Assembly (NCBI RefSeq): GCF_027213785.1
Contig: NZ_JAPWGO010000016.1
Location: forward strand, 1-64,000
Source: Limimaricola sp. G21655-S1
GTDB lineage: Bacteria; Pseudomonadota; Alphaproteobacteria; Rhodobacterales; Rhodobacteraceae
Reading direction: 5' to 3'
DNA: 64,000 bases
The notes under the pieces are model-generated. The model was not told the origin of the DNA. It was given only the letters and a program-made list of their open reading frames with translations, and did no database searches. The translations under genes were made by a program, and so were the position numbers. Every line of letters starts with the position of its first letter. Positions within the stretch are counted from its first letter, which is position 1. This document shows positions 18,210-26,972 of the stretch, piece after piece.

Positions 18210-19217
18210 ATGACCTCAGGCCAGACCGCATTGCCAGACGCCGCCCGCCTGTCCGTCGCCCCGATGATGGACTGGACCGACCGCCATTGCCGGCATCTGC
18301 ACCGTCTGCTGTCGCGGCGAGCCTTGCTTTATACCGAGATGGTGACCGCGCCCGCCGTGGTCCACGGCGATCGCGAGCGGCTTCTGGGTTTTGGCGATAC
18401 CGAACATCCCGTGGCGCTGCAGCTCGGCGGGTCGGACCCGACCGAACTTCGCGAGGCAGCGCGGATCGGGGCCGAATTCGGCTATGATGAGATCAATCTC
18501 AACTGCGGCTGTCCCTCGGACCGGGTGCAGTCCGGTGCCTTCGGCGCAGTGCTGATGACGCGGCCTGATCTGGTGGCCGAATGCTGCGCAGAGATGATCG
18601 CCGCGAGCCCGGTCGAAGTGACGGTGAAATGCCGCATTGGCGTTGACGAGCAGGAGCCCGAGACGGTTCTGCCCCGTTTCCTCGAAACGGTCGCGGCGGC
18701 GGGCGTTCGCCGCTTCACCATCCATGCGCGCAAGGCTTGGCTGCAGGGGCTGAGCCCCAAGGAAAACCGCGACATTCCCCCGCTCGACTACGATCTGGTG
18801 GCGAGGATGAAGCGCGCGTTTCCGCATCTGCACCTGTCCGTGAATGGTGGCGTCGGCTCGCTCGACGAGGCCGAAACCTTTCTGGAGGCCGGTCTTGACG
18901 GGGTGATGATCGGCCGGGCCGCGTATCATGCGCCTGCCGATATCCTGTGCGAGGCCGACCGGCGCATCTGGGCCGATCCGGGCACGAGCCGCGCCGAAGC
19001 GGCGGTGCGCGACATGCTGCCCTATATCGAGGCGCATCTCTCGGCGGGGGGGCGGTTGCACCAGGTGACGCGGCACATGCTCGGCCTCTTCGCGGGTCGC
19101 CCGGGGGCGCGGGGCTGGCGGCGGGTTCTGTCCGAGGGTGCGTCGCGCCCGGGCGCCGGGCCGGAACTGGTGATCGAAGCGCTGGGCCGGGTCGAGGACC
19201 TGCAGCAGGCAGCCTGA
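18210..19217 (+). CDS. dusA: tRNA-dihydrouridine synthase A
   Basis: 335 residues. FMN enzyme that reduces uridine to dihydrouridine in the D loop of tRNAs. The barrel begins with SVAPMMDWTDRHCR; the catalytic cysteine lies in NLNCGCPSDRVQSGAFGA; FTIHARKAWLQGLSPKENR is diagnostic of the DusA subfamily, and VNGGV and GRAAY phosphate-binding loops follow. Start ATG 18210 gives a length close to E. coli DusA; in-frame ATGs at 18168 and 18084 would add residues with no family similarity. Confidence 0.93.
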   Translation: MTSGQTALPDAARLSVAPMMDWTDRHCRHLHRLLSRRALLYTEMVTAPAVVHGDRERLLGFGDTEHPVALQLGGSDPTELREAARIGAEFGYDEINLNCGCPSDRVQSGAFGAVLMTRPDLVAECCAEMIAASPVEVTVKCRIGVDEQEPETVLPRFLETVAAAGVRRFTIHARKAWLQGLSPKENRDIPPLDYDLVARMKRAFPHLHLSVNGGVGSLDEAETFLEAGLDGVMIGRAAYHAPADILCEADRRIWADPGTSRAEAAVRDMLPYIEAHLSAGGRLHQVTRHMLGLFAGRPGARGWRRVLSEGASRPGAGPELVIEALGRVEDLQQAA

Positions 19218-19297
19218 GCACTATTTCCTCCCAAACGGCCCCTTGTGGCCAAGACGGGGGGCGGGCATCGCTGTCGCGAAACAAGCGGGAGCGCCAG

Positions 19298-20119
19298 ATG
19301 CCTGAAACCACGTTGCTTTTGTCCATGGGGGCGATGCTGCTCGCCATCGGCGCCTTCGCGGGCGTGCTGGCCGGGCTCTTGGGCGTCGGCGGCGGCATCG
19401 TTCTGGTGCCGGCCTTCTTCTACGCATTCGCCGCCCTCGGCTACGAGACGCCGCAGCTGATGCAGATCTGCCTTGCCACTTCGCTTGCCACGATCATCGT
19501 CACCTCGGCCCGCTCGGTCCTGAGCCACGATCGCAAGGGCGCGGTCGATTGGACCGTCCTGCGCGGCTGGGCCCCCGGCATCGCCTTGGGCGCGCTGGTG
19601 GGAGTGCTAGTGGTGGCGCAGCTGCGTACCACGGTGCTCCAGCTCATCTTCGGCGGGCTGGCGCTGAGCGTGGCGCTCTACATGGTGCTGGGTCGCAGCC
19701 ACTGGCGACTGGGCGAAACCATGCCCTCCGGCTGGCGCCGCGCCGCGACGGCCCCGGCGGTCGGCCTCCTATCGGTGCTGATGGGGATCGGCGGGGGCAG
19801 CTTCGGGGTGCCGATCATGACGCTGCACGGCATGGCGATGCACCGCGCCGTGGCCACGGCTGCCGGGTTCGGCCTGCTGATCGCGCTGCCTTCGGTGATG
19901 GGCTTCCTGCTGACGCCGCTTCCCGCCGGTGTCGCGCCACCGATGACGTTGGGCTCGGTGAACCTGCCGGCCTTTCTTCTGATCATCGCGATGACGCTGC
20001 TGACCGCGCCGCTCGGGGCCGCGTTGGCGCATCGGACGGATGCCAAGCGGCTCAAGCGGGTGTTCGGCGTCTTTCTGATCCTCGTCGCGCTCAACATGCT
20101 GCGCAAGGCGCTGATCTAG
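19298..20119 (+). CDS. TauE/SafE-family membrane permease (sulfite exporter type)
   Basis: 273 residues, about eight membrane helices, with the two-fold repeat typical of TauE/SafE (DUF81): GVLAGLLGVGGGIVLVPAF in the first half and GLLSVLMGIGGGSFGVPIM in the second. Members export or import sulfonates, sulfite or other organic anions; the substrate here is unknown. ATG 19298 follows gcgggag. The stop shares CTAG with the convergent DUF1289 gene. Confidence 0.9.
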   Translation: MPETTLLLSMGAMLLAIGAFAGVLAGLLGVGGGIVLVPAFFYAFAALGYETPQLMQICLATSLATIIVTSARSVLSHDRKGAVDWTVLRGWAPGIALGALVGVLVVAQLRTTVLQLIFGGLALSVALYMVLGRSHWRLGETMPSGWRRAATAPAVGLLSVLMGIGGGSFGVPIMTLHGMAMHRAVATAAGFGLLIALPSVMGFLLTPLPAGVAPPMTLGSVNLPAFLLIIAMTLLTAPLGAALAHRTDAKRLKRVFGVFLILVALNMLRKALI

Positions 20120-20346
20120 CGCTCCAGCCGTGCCTTGCGGCCGCCGCGCCGGCCCTTGGGCGTAGGCTCGCGCCCGGGCAGCTCGGCCATCACCGCGCGG
20201 CGCTCCTCGGCGCTCATCCGGCCCCAGGCGGCGATCTCGTCGATCGAGCGGGCGCAGCCGAGGCAGAGCCGGGTTTCGGGGTGGATCGTGCAGAGCTTCA
20301 CGCAGGGGCTTTCGATCTCGGCCCGGCTCCAGACCTCGTCGCTCAT
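20116..20346 (-). CDS. DUF1289 Cys-rich small protein
   Basis: 76 residues. The DUF1289 core SPCVKLCTIHPETRLCLGCARS has four cysteines in a C-x3-C-x8-C-x2-C pattern that could bind a metal, followed by RSIDEIAAWGRMS and a basic tail (RRGGRKARLER). Function unknown. ATG 20346 overlaps the ruvX stop by four bases, so it is the last gene of ccmI-ruvX-DUF1289. A longer in-frame reading upstream lies within ruvX and is not used. Confidence 0.88.
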   Translation of the reverse strand: MSDEVWSRAEIESPCVKLCTIHPETRLCLGCARSIDEIAAWGRMSAEERRAVMAELPGREPTPKGRRGGRKARLER

Positions 20347-20816
20347 GACCGTCCCATGTAGCTCAGACGGTCCAGGAGACCCTGCAGAATGTATCCGGCT
20401 GCGACCGCGTCGATCAGTTCGCCCCGGCGTTTGCGCGAATGGTCGGCTTCGAGCAGCGCGCGCTCGGCCGCGACGGTCGAGAGCCGTTCGTCCCAAAAGC
20501 CGATCGGGATCTCGGTCAGCCGTGACAGGTTGCGTGCGAAGGCACGGGTCGACTGGGCGCGCGGCCCCTCGGAGCCGTCCATGTTGCGCGGCAGCCCTAG
20601 CACGAAGCCGGCGATGCCACGACCTTCGGCAATGGCCAGAAGCCGCGCCGCATCGTCGGTGAACTTCTTGCGCTTCACCGTCTCGAGCGGCGTGGCGACC
20701 GAGCGGAGCCCGTCGGAGACAGCGACGCCGATGGTCTTGGTGCCGAAGTCGAGACCGGCCAAAGCGCCGGCGCGGGGCAGGGCGGCGGCAAAGTCTTCGG
20801 CCGTCTCGAAGATCAT
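20343..20816 (-). CDS. ruvX: Putative Holliday junction resolvase RuvX/YqgF
   Basis: 157 residues with an RNase H-like fold: GLDFGTKTIGVAVSDG carries the first catalytic Asp, then VLGLPRNMDGSEGPRA, FWDERLSTVAAERAL with a conserved acidic residue, and LIDAVAAGYILQ with the final Asp. Members are linked to Holliday junction cleavage and to 16S rRNA 5' processing. ATG 20816 overlaps the ccmI stop (ATGA). Confidence 0.92.
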   Translation of the reverse strand: MIFETAEDFAAALPRAGALAGLDFGTKTIGVAVSDGLRSVATPLETVKRKKFTDDAARLLAIAEGRGIAGFVLGLPRNMDGSEGPRAQSTRAFARNLSRLTEIPIGFWDERLSTVAAERALLEADHSRKRRGELIDAVAAGYILQGLLDRLSYMGRS

Positions 20817-22006
20817 TCCGCCACCCCCGCCTTGCGTGCCGCGTCCCGGATCTGCTCGAGATCGGGCGTGCCGGCGAAAACCTGTTGCGCCTCGGTCCAG
20901 ATCGCCTCGGCGCGGTCGGTTTCACCGAGCACGCCGAGGGCCCCGATCAGCCGGGCCCAGTCCGGCGCCGCGCCGCCGCTCTCGGCCAGCCGCGCGGCTA
21001 GGCCATCGACCATGCCCCGGATCATCTCGTCGCGTGCGGCCGGATCCATGTCCTGCGCCGCCGCGATATCGGCGGCCGATGGGCCGGGCGCCGAGGGCGG
21101 CGTGTAGTCGACCCCGGCAAGCGCCGCTGCGCGGCCGATCTGCGCGCGGGCCAGCTCCACATGCGGCGAGGCAGGATCGCCTCGCTCGATCACGCGTTTC
21201 CAATATCGGAAGGCGAGGTCGGGCCGTTCGATCTGCGCCTGCAGCAGGCCCATGTAGTAAAGCGGCCCCGCCGCATCCGGATCGGCGTCGAGCAGCCGTG
21301 CCAGCAACGCCTCGCTTTCGGGCGTGACGAGACCGCCTGTGGCCGCGACCATCCGGTCGACCAGCGCCAGCCGATCCTCGAAGCTGGCGTCGTCGCCCTT
21401 GATTTCGATCACCCGCTCCTGTGCGCGGGCGGCGGCGGCGTAATTGCCCAAGGCCGCCTCGTGCCGCGACAGAAGCTGCCAGCCGGTCAGGTCGTCGGGC
21501 CGTCCGGGCACCGCCTCGCGCAGCTGTTCGACCATCGCGAGGTATTCCTCGGGGGCGGCCGCCTGAATGGCGGGCGTGACGGCCTCGGCCTCGGCCTGGC
21601 TCGGGCGATCGGCGCGCCGCTCGCGCGCCATCTCCAACCGTTCGGACAAGGGCGCATCGGGGCGGCCCGGGGCCCCGAGATCCGCGTAGAGCCAGATGGC
21701 GCCGCCGATCACCACGATGCCGCCGAACAATGCCACCGGCCATACCGGCCCGCGCGACTGTTGGCGGGGTTCGCGCGCGGCGCGGTCGGCCGCGATGAGC
21801 CGCCGGCCGATCTCGGCCCGGGCGCGCTCGGCCTCGTCGGGACCGATCAGCCCGCGCGCGCGGTCCGCCTCGATCTCCGCGAGCTGGTTGCGATAGAAAT
21901 CGAGATCCGCATTGCTGCCGGCCTCGTGGCCCGGCCGCAGCAGCGGTGCCGCCAAGGCGAGGGCCACGACCCCGCTAAGGGCCAGCGCGATGATCCAGAA
22001 CAGCAT
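20813..22006 (-). CDS. ccmI: Cytochrome c maturation protein CcmI
   Basis: 397 residues. Two membrane helices (about 2-22 and 90-110) flank a cytoplasmic loop with the CcmI signature YRNQLAEIEADRARGLI; the periplasmic C-terminal part is made of TPR-like helices (for example WQLLSRHEAALGNYAAAARA and AGPLYYMGLLQAQIERPDLAF). CcmI chaperones apocytochrome c to the haem ligation complex. It is separated by 20 kb from ccmABCDG in this window and is instead coupled to ruvX and the DUF1289 gene. Confidence 0.92.
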   Translation of the reverse strand: MLFWIIALALSGVVALALAAPLLRPGHEAGSNADLDFYRNQLAEIEADRARGLIGPDEAERARAEIGRRLIAADRAAREPRQQSRGPVWPVALFGGIVVIGGAIWLYADLGAPGRPDAPLSERLEMARERRADRPSQAEAEAVTPAIQAAAPEEYLAMVEQLREAVPGRPDDLTGWQLLSRHEAALGNYAAAARAQERVIEIKGDDASFEDRLALVDRMVAATGGLVTPESEALLARLLDADPDAAGPLYYMGLLQAQIERPDLAFRYWKRVIERGDPASPHVELARAQIGRAAALAGVDYTPPSAPGPSAADIAAAQDMDPAARDEMIRGMVDGLAARLAESGGAAPDWARLIGALGVLGETDRAEAIWTEAQQVFAGTPDLEQIRDAARKAGVAE

Positions 22007-22225
22007 GCGTCACTCCTGTCTTGTGTCGTCACTACAGCGCGGAGCCCGGCCCCGAAACCCCCGCAAGGGTCGCACCCGGCCACGTCCGCGCGAGCGGGGT
22101 GGCGCCAAAGCTACTGTGGCGTCGCCGCAGCCCTCCCGAAACATCGCAAAAAATTTACTCACGGCCGGAACCCGCCCGTCCGGGTGACGTTGGCCGACGA
22201 ATGTCACATTGACGGAGCATCTCGC

Positions 22226-22627
22226 ATGTCCGACCCGAACATCAACAACAACAACGTGAATCCGCCGCCGAAGAAGAGCGGCGGCAGCTCGATCGCGCTG
22301 ATCGTCGGCGGCCTCGTGGTGGCCGTGATCGTCCTCTACTGGCTGTTCGCCGGTGGCAGCGAGGTCGATAACGCCGACGTCGTCGGCGAGGAAACCAACA
22401 TCAGCGTCGAGACCGAGGCCGAAGGCGCCGCCGAAAGCATCGAGGATGCCGGCACCGCCGTGGTCGAAGAGGTCGAGGATGCGGGTGCCGCCATCGAGAC
22501 CGAGGTCGAGGAAGGTGCGGCCGAGATCGAGGAAGAGGCCGCCGAGGCCGAAGCCGAGATCGAAGAGGCGCCGGCCGATTCGACCGACACGATCGAGGTC
22601 GAGGGCGACGCCGAGGTGGTCCAGTAA
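22226..22627 (+). CDS. Small acidic single-pass membrane protein, function unknown
   Basis: 133 residues: an Asn-rich N-terminus (NINNNNVNPPPKKSGG), one membrane helix at about 21-42 (IALIVGGLVVAVIVLYWLF), then a strongly acidic Ala/Glu/Val tail with imperfect 11-residue periodicity (for example VEEVEDAGAAIETEVEEGA). The orientation suggests a periplasmic helical tail. I do not recognise a family with known function; short acidic membrane proteins of this shape are frequent in Rhodobacteraceae. ATG 22226 follows a gacggagc ribosome site, and a strong hairpin follows the gene. Confidence 0.78.
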   Translation: MSDPNINNNNVNPPPKKSGGSSIALIVGGLVVAVIVLYWLFAGGSEVDNADVVGEETNISVETEAEGAAESIEDAGTAVVEEVEDAGAAIETEVEEGAAEIEEEAAEAEAEIEEAPADSTDTIEVEGDAEVVQ

Positions 22628-22684
22628 ACGATCCGTTCCGGCCTGAGGCCGGTGTGGTTCTTGAGGAACGAGTTCCTCACATCG

Positions 22685-22725
22685 CAGGAGCCGTGGCCCC
22701 CCGGGCCGCGGCTCCTGTCGCTTCT
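22685..22725 (+). terminator. Hairpin terminator after the acidic membrane protein gene
   Basis: A 14-bp stem (22685-22698 with 22704-22717, one G-T pair) and a short C-rich loop, followed by tcgcttct. It separates the acidic protein gene from the superoxide dismutase gene. Confidence 0.7.
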
Positions 22726-22893
22726 ACTTGGCGCGCGACAGGCTTTCTGTCACCGCCGATGCCCGAGCAACCGCGACCAGCGCGCCGCGTTCGATTGCAA
22801 GTCCCGAATTTCCCACTGGTCCCATTGACCTTTGGCGGCCGGAGGTTCTGTTATGTGGCGCAAATCCACCACTGGCAGAAAAGCGAGACCGAC

Positions 22894-23493
22894 ATGGCTT
22901 TCGAACTTCCCGACCTCCCCTACGCCCACGACGCGCTCGCCTCCAAGGGCATGTCGAAGGAGACGCTCGAGTACCACCACGACCTGCACCACAAGGCCTA
23001 TGTCGACAACGGCAACAAGCTGATCGCCGGCACCGAGTGGGATGGCAAGTCGCTCGAGGAGATCATTCGCGGCACCTATGACAAGTCGGCGGTGGCGCAG
23101 AACGGCATCTTCAACAACATCTCGCAGCTGTGGAACCACAACCAGTTCTGGGAGATGATGACCCCGAACGACAGCAAGATGCCGGGCGAACTGGAAAAGG
23201 CGATCACCGACAGCTTCGGCTCGGTCGACAAGTTCAAGGAAGAGTTCGCCGCCGCCGGTGCCGGTCAGTTCGGCTCGGGCTGGGCCTGGCTGGTCAAGGA
23301 CGCCGATGGCGGCCTCAAGGTCACCAAGACCGAGAACGGCGTGAACCCGCTCTGCTTCGGCCAGACCGCTCTGCTGGGCCTCGATGTATGGGAGCACTCC
23401 TACTACATCGACTACCGCAACAAGCGCCCGGCCTACATCTCGAACTTCCTCGACAACCTGGTGAACTGGGAGAACGTCGCCTCGCGCATGTAA
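22894..23493 (+). CDS. sodB: Superoxide dismutase, Fe/Mn family
   Basis: 199 residues, converting superoxide to O2 and H2O2 in the cytoplasm (no signal peptide). Metal ligands by family alignment: His28 in EYHHDLHHKAYV, His82 in LWNHNQFW, Asp164 and His168 in DVWEHSYYIDYRN. AGAGQFGSGWAWLV with Gln125 in this position is the pattern usually linked to iron-type enzymes, though Fe versus Mn cannot be proven. Start ATG 22894; a longer in-frame reading upstream has no homology. A TTGACC at 22825 is a candidate -35 element. A terminator follows. Confidence 0.95.
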   Translation: MAFELPDLPYAHDALASKGMSKETLEYHHDLHHKAYVDNGNKLIAGTEWDGKSLEEIIRGTYDKSAVAQNGIFNNISQLWNHNQFWEMMTPNDSKMPGELEKAITDSFGSVDKFKEEFAAAGAGQFGSGWAWLVKDADGGLKVTKTENGVNPLCFGQTALLGLDVWEHSYYIDYRNKRPAYISNFLDNLVNWENVASRM

Positions 23494-23528
23494 GCGCCCG
23501 GCGCTGCAAGGCTATCGACCCTGCAACC

Positions 23529-23560
23529 GGCCCTCGCGAGCGATCGCGGGGGCCTTTCTC
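23529..23560 (+). terminator. Rho-independent terminator of the sod gene
   Basis: Stem ggccctcgcg (23529-23538) with cgcgggggcc (23545-23554), 10 pairs including one G-T, 6-base loop, then tttctc. Confidence 0.8.
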
Positions 23561-23640
23561 ATGCGCTGCCGTACCGCTCCGCGCCGGAACCCCGCCTCTC
23601 ATGAATCGTTGGTCTCGCGAACGCAAGACAGGAGGCTCCC

Positions 23641-23850
23641 ATGGCCGACAGGGCACGATCCAAGGACGGCGTGAAGGAAACCGACGCCTATGTGAGCGAA
23701 GAAGACCAAGGCGGCGCCGGCAACCAGCCCGGCCGCGAAGGCGGGGATCTCACCCGCAAGGTCGGCACTCGAGACGATCTCAAGCGTGCCGAGCAGGACG
23801 ATCCCGGCGTCACCCGCGTGCGCAAGAGCGACGAGAAGGATACCGAGTGA
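23641..23850 (+). CDS. Small hydrophilic protein, function unknown
   Basis: 69 residues, highly charged, no membrane segment and no cysteine: MADRARSKDGVKETDAYVSE with a Gly/Gln-rich middle and DDLKRAEQDDPGVTRVRKSD near the end. It is probably disordered. Real-gene evidence is a strong aggagg ribosome site before ATG 23641 and tight coupling (TGATG) to the next gene. No family recognised; stress-type small proteins have similar composition. Confidence 0.65.
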   Translation: MADRARSKDGVKETDAYVSEEDQGGAGNQPGREGGDLTRKVGTRDDLKRAEQDDPGVTRVRKSDEKDTE

Positions 23851-24302
23851 TGGCGAAGATCGACAACGGAACCTGGGTTCTCGTCGCCGATGGCGAAAAG
23901 GCGTTGATCCTCGAGAACGTAACTGACGACCAGCACCCGAACCTGCGCGTCGTGCGCAAGGAGGAACAGGAGAACCCGCCGGACCGCGAGCAGGCCACCG
24001 ACAAGGCGGGCCGGTTGGCGGATACCGGTCCCGGACAGCGCACCGCCCTGGCCGAGACGGATTTCCACCAGCTCGCGAAGGATCGGTTCGCCGCCGATCT
24101 CGCCGACATCCTCTACCGCAACGTCCACAAGGGCCGCTTCGAGAAGCTGGTCGTGGTCGCCAGCCCTCAGGTGCTCGGGGCGCTGCGGGGCGAGTGGCAC
24201 AAGGAGGTGGCCGACACCGTGGTGGCCGAGGTCCCGAAGACGCTCACCAACCACCCCGTCGCCGAAATCGAAAAGGCCGTGGCGGACGAAATCGCCGGGT
24301 GA
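23850..24302 (+). CDS. Host attachment family protein
   Basis: 150 residues matching the family annotated as protein required for attachment to host cells: start MAKIDNGTWVLVADGEKALIL, then the TDKAGRLADTGPGQRTALAETD loop, HQLAKDRFAADLADILY and the C-terminal LVVVASPQVLGALR followed by AEVPKTLTNHPV. The fold resembles the eRF1 domain 1/translation-factor-like segment; biochemical role unknown, and the name derives from plant-associated bacteria. No signal peptide, so probably cytoplasmic. Start ATG 23850 overlaps the previous stop by one base. Confidence 0.85.
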   Translation: MAKIDNGTWVLVADGEKALILENVTDDQHPNLRVVRKEEQENPPDREQATDKAGRLADTGPGQRTALAETDFHQLAKDRFAADLADILYRNVHKGRFEKLVVVASPQVLGALRGEWHKEVADTVVAEVPKTLTNHPVAEIEKAVADEIAG

Positions 24303-24311
24303 ACGGTTGCG

Positions 24312-24340
24312 GGCCGCCCCCCCGGGGGCGGCCTTTCACC
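24312..24340 (+). terminator. Terminator after host-attachment-family gene
   Basis: Stem ggccgcccc (24312-24320) with ggggcggcc (24325-24333) followed by ttt. The stop codon of the convergent LOG gene (24336-24338) lies inside the T-tract. Confidence 0.7.
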
Positions 24341-24902
24341 CCGGCAGGGCCGCTTCCAGTGCCCGTTCCAGCCCCTTCACGTTCGGAACGTACTGGATGA
24401 ACGCCTTGAGGCTTTCATCCGCGAAACCCTCGTCGATGACGTGGTTCAGGAGCTGGCGCAGCGGTTGCCAGTAACCTTCGATGTCCAAAAGCAGGATCGG
24501 CTTGCCATGCAGGCCGAGCTGGCGCCAGGTGAGGACCTCGAAGAACTCGTCGAGCGATCCGGCGCCGCCGGGCAGCATGACGATCGCCTCGGCGTTCATG
24601 AACATGACCTTCTTGCGCTCGTGCATCGTCTCGGTGACGACATAGGTGTCGAGATCGGTCTTGCCGACCTCGGCATCGACGAGATGGCGCGGGATCACCC
24701 CGAAGCTCGACCCGCCCATGCCCTGCGCCGCGCGCGCCACCGCGCCCATCAGCCCGACATCCCCGGCCCCGTAAACGAGCCGCCATCCGCGCCGCGCCAG
24801 CATCTCGCCGGTTTCGCGGGCCGCGACCTCGTAGGCGGGGCGCAGGCCGGGACGCGAGCCGCAATAGACGCAGACCGAGTTGGAAAAGGCGGGTAGGGGC
24901 AT
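24336..24902 (-). CDS. LOG family protein (cytokinin-riboside-phosphate hydrolase type)
   Basis: 188 residues, TIGR00730/LOG family with a Rossmann-like fold: SVCVYCGSRPGLRPAY at the start, LVYGAGDVGLMGAVA, MHERKKVMF and the catalytic PGGAGSLDEFFE. The classical motif is PGGxGTxxE; here Ser replaces Thr. Members hydrolyse nucleoside 5'-monophosphates to free base and ribose-5-phosphate; in bacteria the physiological role may be purine turnover. Cytoplasmic. Confidence 0.9.
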   Translation of the reverse strand: MPLPAFSNSVCVYCGSRPGLRPAYEVAARETGEMLARRGWRLVYGAGDVGLMGAVARAAQGMGGSSFGVIPRHLVDAEVGKTDLDTYVVTETMHERKKVMFMNAEAIVMLPGGAGSLDEFFEVLTWRQLGLHGKPILLLDIEGYWQPLRQLLNHVIDEGFADESLKAFIQYVPNVKGLERALEAALPG

Positions 24903-25041
24903 CTGGGAACTCCGGGTTGTGTCCCATCACTCGTAGAACGCAGCCCCCCTCCGCTCAAGCGCGGGGTTCGGCGCCGTGCTCTGGCCATCCGGCAGCGTGC
25001 ATCCTAGTTTGGGGCGGCCGCCGCCAGCCCGGAGCCAGCCG

Positions 25042-26868
25042 ATGCGACGCCTGTCCAAGACCGACGCCAATCTTTCGGGCCAGCCCGTGCGGGGATGGGA
25101 CACGATCCGGCAGGTGATCCCCTATCTGTGGCCTGAAGGTAAGGGGTGGGTGAAGCGCCGCGTCGTGCTGGCGGTATCGCTTCTGGTCTTCGCCAAGCTG
25201 ATCGCCGTCGCCACGCCGCTCTTCTACAAGGCCGCCGTCGATGCGCTGGCGGGCGAGGGCGAGAGCGCGGCGATGCTGCTGGCGATCGGCGCGGCGGGGC
25301 TCACGCTGATCTACGGGCTGGCGCGGCTCGCCAATGTCGGATTCCAGCAGCTGCGCGACGTGGTGTTTACGCCGGTGGGGCAGAGGGCGCTTCGAAAGCT
25401 CGCGCTCAGGACCTTCCAGCATATCCACGCCATGAGCCTGCGCTATCACATCAGTCGCAAGACCGGCGGTCTCAGCCGGATCATCGAGCGCGGCGTGAAG
25501 GGCGTGGATTTCCTGCTGCGCTTCCTGCTGTTCTCGATCGGTCCGCTGATCCTGGAACTGCTGCTGGTCGCGGTGGTGCTCTTCTTCCTGTTCGACGTGT
25601 GGTATCTCGTCGTGGTGCTGGGCACGATCATCCTTTACGTCGCCTTCACCTTCAAGGTGACGGAGTGGCGGGTCCGGATCCGCAAGCAGATGAACGATCA
25701 GGACACCGACGCCAATCAGAAGGCGATCGACAGTCTGCTCAACTTCGAAACGGTGAAGTATTTCGGGGCCGAGGGGCGGGAGGCCGCGCGCTATGATTCC
25801 GCGATGGAGAAATACGCCGCCGCCGCGACGCGCACCAATTATTCGCTGGCCTTCCTCAATTTCGGACAGTCGCTGATCATCACCACCGGCCTCGTCGTGG
25901 TCATGATCATGGCCGCCGTGGGGGTTCAGCGCGGCGCGCTCAGCGTCGGTGATTTCGTCATGGTCAACGCCTACATGATCCAGATCACCATGCCGCTGAA
26001 CTTCCTCGGCACCGTCTACCGGGAGATCCGGCAGGCGCTGATCGACATGGGCGAGATGTTCGACCTGCTGAACCAGCCGCCGGAGGTCACCGACCGGCCG
26101 GACGCCAAGGCGCTGGCGGTGCCGCGCGGCGAGATCGTCTTCGACGATGTCTGCTTCGGTTACGAGGCGGCGCGCGGTATACTGAAGGGCGTGTCCTTCA
26201 CCGTGAAGCCCGGCGAGACCGTCGCCATCGTCGGTTCATCCGGGGCCGGAAAATCGACCATCGGCCGGCTGCTGTTCCGCTTCTACGACGTGACCGAGGG
26301 CGCGATCAGGATCGACGGTCAGGACCTGCGCGAGGTGACCCAACATAGCCTGCATGCACAGATCGGCGTGGTGCCGCAGGACACGGTGCTGTTCAACGAC
26401 ACGATCCTCTACAACATCGCCTATGGCCGCGACGGCGCCACGCGCGAGGAGATCGAGGCTGTGGCGCGCGCGGCGCAGATCCATGATTTCATCATGTCGC
26501 TGCCCGAGGGTTACGACACGACGGTCGGCGAACGCGGGCTGAAGCTGTCGGGCGGTGAGAAACAGCGGGTCGGTATCGCTCGCACCTTGCTCAAGGATCC
26601 GCCGATCCTGCTTCTGGACGAGGCCACGAGCGCGCTCGACACCGATACCGAGCGCGAAATTCAGGGCCAGCTACGCGCCATGGGACAAGGGCGCTCGGTG
26701 ATCACCATCGCACATCGGCTGTCCACAATTGCAGATGCCGACCGGATCGTCGTGCTGGAAGCCGGAAAAGTGGTCGAATCCGGGCGCCACGAGCATCTTT
26801 TGGCGCAGGAAGGCCGCTATGCGCAGCTCTGGTCCCGCCAGCAGGCCGAGGAGGCCGAAGCCGCGTGA
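25042..26868 (+). CDS. Atm1-type ABC exporter (half transporter)
   Basis: 608 residues: six membrane helices (about 25-310) then a nucleotide-binding domain with Walker A GSSGAGKST (about 397), signature LSGGEKQRVGIARTL, Walker B PPILLLDEATSALD and the switch His in ITIAHRLST. The long NY-type cytosolic helix and the run SRKTGGLSRIIERGVKG, FETVKYFGAEGREAARYD match the Atm1/ABCB7 group that exports glutathione derivatives and is linked to Fe-S and metal tolerance. It should act as a homodimer in the inner membrane. ATG 25042 follows ggag; an upstream in-frame start lacks family similarity. Confidence 0.92.
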   Translation: MRRLSKTDANLSGQPVRGWDTIRQVIPYLWPEGKGWVKRRVVLAVSLLVFAKLIAVATPLFYKAAVDALAGEGESAAMLLAIGAAGLTLIYGLARLANVGFQQLRDVVFTPVGQRALRKLALRTFQHIHAMSLRYHISRKTGGLSRIIERGVKGVDFLLRFLLFSIGPLILELLLVAVVLFFLFDVWYLVVVLGTIILYVAFTFKVTEWRVRIRKQMNDQDTDANQKAIDSLLNFETVKYFGAEGREAARYDSAMEKYAAAATRTNYSLAFLNFGQSLIITTGLVVVMIMAAVGVQRGALSVGDFVMVNAYMIQITMPLNFLGTVYREIRQALIDMGEMFDLLNQPPEVTDRPDAKALAVPRGEIVFDDVCFGYEAARGILKGVSFTVKPGETVAIVGSSGAGKSTIGRLLFRFYDVTEGAIRIDGQDLREVTQHSLHAQIGVVPQDTVLFNDTILYNIAYGRDGATREEIEAVARAAQIHDFIMSLPEGYDTTVGERGLKLSGGEKQRVGIARTLLKDPPILLLDEATSALDTDTEREIQGQLRAMGQGRSVITIAHRLSTIADADRIVVLEAGKVVESGRHEHLLAQEGRYAQLWSRQQAEEAEAA

Positions 26869-26972
26869 TTGCGCTTCTGAACCGATCGGTCTAGCCTGCG
26901 CGCGAGTCGCCCGCCGCGCGTGGGCCAATCGCCGTTTCGCGTGCCCCGTGCGCGGAGTTCAAGGACAGCCCT

